From Eggerthella sp. CAG:298 (GTDB taxonomy: Bacteria; Actinomycetota; Coriobacteriia; Coriobacteriales; Eggerthellaceae): a stretch of DNA of 22,524 nucleotides. The notes under the pieces were generated by a model that had not been told where the DNA came from, searched no databases, and worked only from the letters and a program-made list of their open reading frames with translations. Position numbers and translations under genes: made by a program. Location: NCBI GenBank assembly GCA_000435675.1, contig FR895147.1:76811-99334 (forward strand). Reading direction: 5' to 3'. Shown one piece after another: positions 22,185 to 22,524 of the stretch (position 1 is the stretch's first letter; each line of letters begins with the position of its first letter).

Positions 22185-22524
22185 TCACTTCACTATCTCT
22201 CGAAGCATGCGTAGCGCATGATCGATGTCTTTTTCTGTGGTGGTTGGTCCAAGCGAGAAGCGCACCATGCCAAGCGCGCGATCGCGCTCGATTCCCATGG
22301 CAGAAAGCACGTGCGAAGGCTCGAGATCGCTCGACGAACACGCCGATCCTCCCGATACGCACACTCCCCGCCGATCAAGCTGCAGGATGAGCGTTTCGCT
22401 CTCGAAACCCGGGCACAGCACCGTAACGATATGTGGCCCGTAGTCAGGCGATCGGGGGTCGATGAACGCCTCGACGCCAGAAAGCTCCCTGAGACTAGTA
22501 AAGAGCCTGTCGCGCAAGGCTCGC
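22185..22524 (-). CDS. Cysteine desulfurase, C-terminal part (NifS/IscS family), cut by window edge
   Basis: The last ~113 codons of a PLP-dependent cysteine desulfurase, running off the right edge. The mobile active-site loop is visible as SGGSACSSSDLEPSHVLSAMG; its cysteine carries the persulfide. The C-terminal domain continues VRFSLGPTTTEKDIDHALR, the usual family ending (RxSLG ... TxEDID). These enzymes supply sulfur for Fe-S clusters and for tRNA thiolation. The PLP lysine and N-terminal domain are outside the window. Its close spacing to the PHP phosphatase (two bases) suggests one transcript. Confidence 0.93.
   Translation of the reverse strand, partial: RALRDRLFTSLRELSGVEAFIDPRSPDYGPHIVTVLCPGFESETLILQLDRRGVCVSGGSACSSSDLEPSHVLSAMGIERDRALGMVRFSLGPTTTEKDIDHALRMLREIVK

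Noticed and set aside
22183..22362. 60-residue N-terminal extension of the PHP phosphatase
   Set aside because: It overlaps the conserved end of the cysteine desulfurase in another frame and is Arg-rich noise. The PHP domain starts exactly at the inner ATG.

Overview
This is a gene-dense stretch of core bacterial chromosome. All 19 protein genes (17 complete, one cut by each window edge) and the single tRNA lie on the minus strand. Gaps are short: the longest is about 195 bases, and no stretch above 300 bases lacks a gene. Gene content suggests a low-to-mid GC actinobacterium of the class Coriobacteriia. Clues are the folate-dependent TrmFO (rare in other Actinobacteria), an actinobacterial-type CPxxGH zinc module in UvrA, NCG-CTC codon pairs, and a tig-clpP-clpX-valS cluster. 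This placement is an inference from family features, not a database match.

Reading in the direction of transcription (high to low coordinates), there are six blocks. (1) 22524-18650: the 3' end of a cysteine desulfurase, a PHP-type histidinol-phosphatase, a Nif3-family metal protein, a coiled-coil/zinc-ribbon protein and a dGTPase-like HD hydrolase, tightly packed and probably one operon. (2) 18612-17525: azlC-azlD, a branched-chain amino acid exporter pair, apparently leaderless, with two 10-bp palindromes over its promoter. (3) 17489-16985: rplS with its own sigma-A-type promoter and a textbook terminator. (4) 16942-10533: rnhB, then yraN-comM-dprA-trmFO-xerC, a nucleic-acid-processing cluster resembling the Bacillus rnhB...smf-topA-gid-codV region but without topA. 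(5) 10481-6610: uvrA with a strong promoter and structured leader, then a membrane-anchored protein of unknown function. (6) 6585-1: tRNA-Leu(UAG), tig, clpP, clpX, valS and the start of a small membrane protein, a protein quality-control and translation operon in which the tRNA ends only 35 bases before tig.

I see no insertion sequence, prophage, CRISPR array, toxin-antitoxin pair or other obvious accessory system. The most unusual items are the orphan membrane-anchored protein at 6610-7401 (possibly a catalytically dead 5'-nucleotidase-like fold), a triple 36-bp tandem repeat coding an N-terminal tail on YraN, the palindromic leaderless azlC promoter, and the nested hairpin in the uvrA leader. 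Several starts were moved inward from the longest open frame (uvrA, comM, dprA, rnhB, the zinc-ribbon protein, the phosphatase and the 6610 gene). The reasons are given in each entry.
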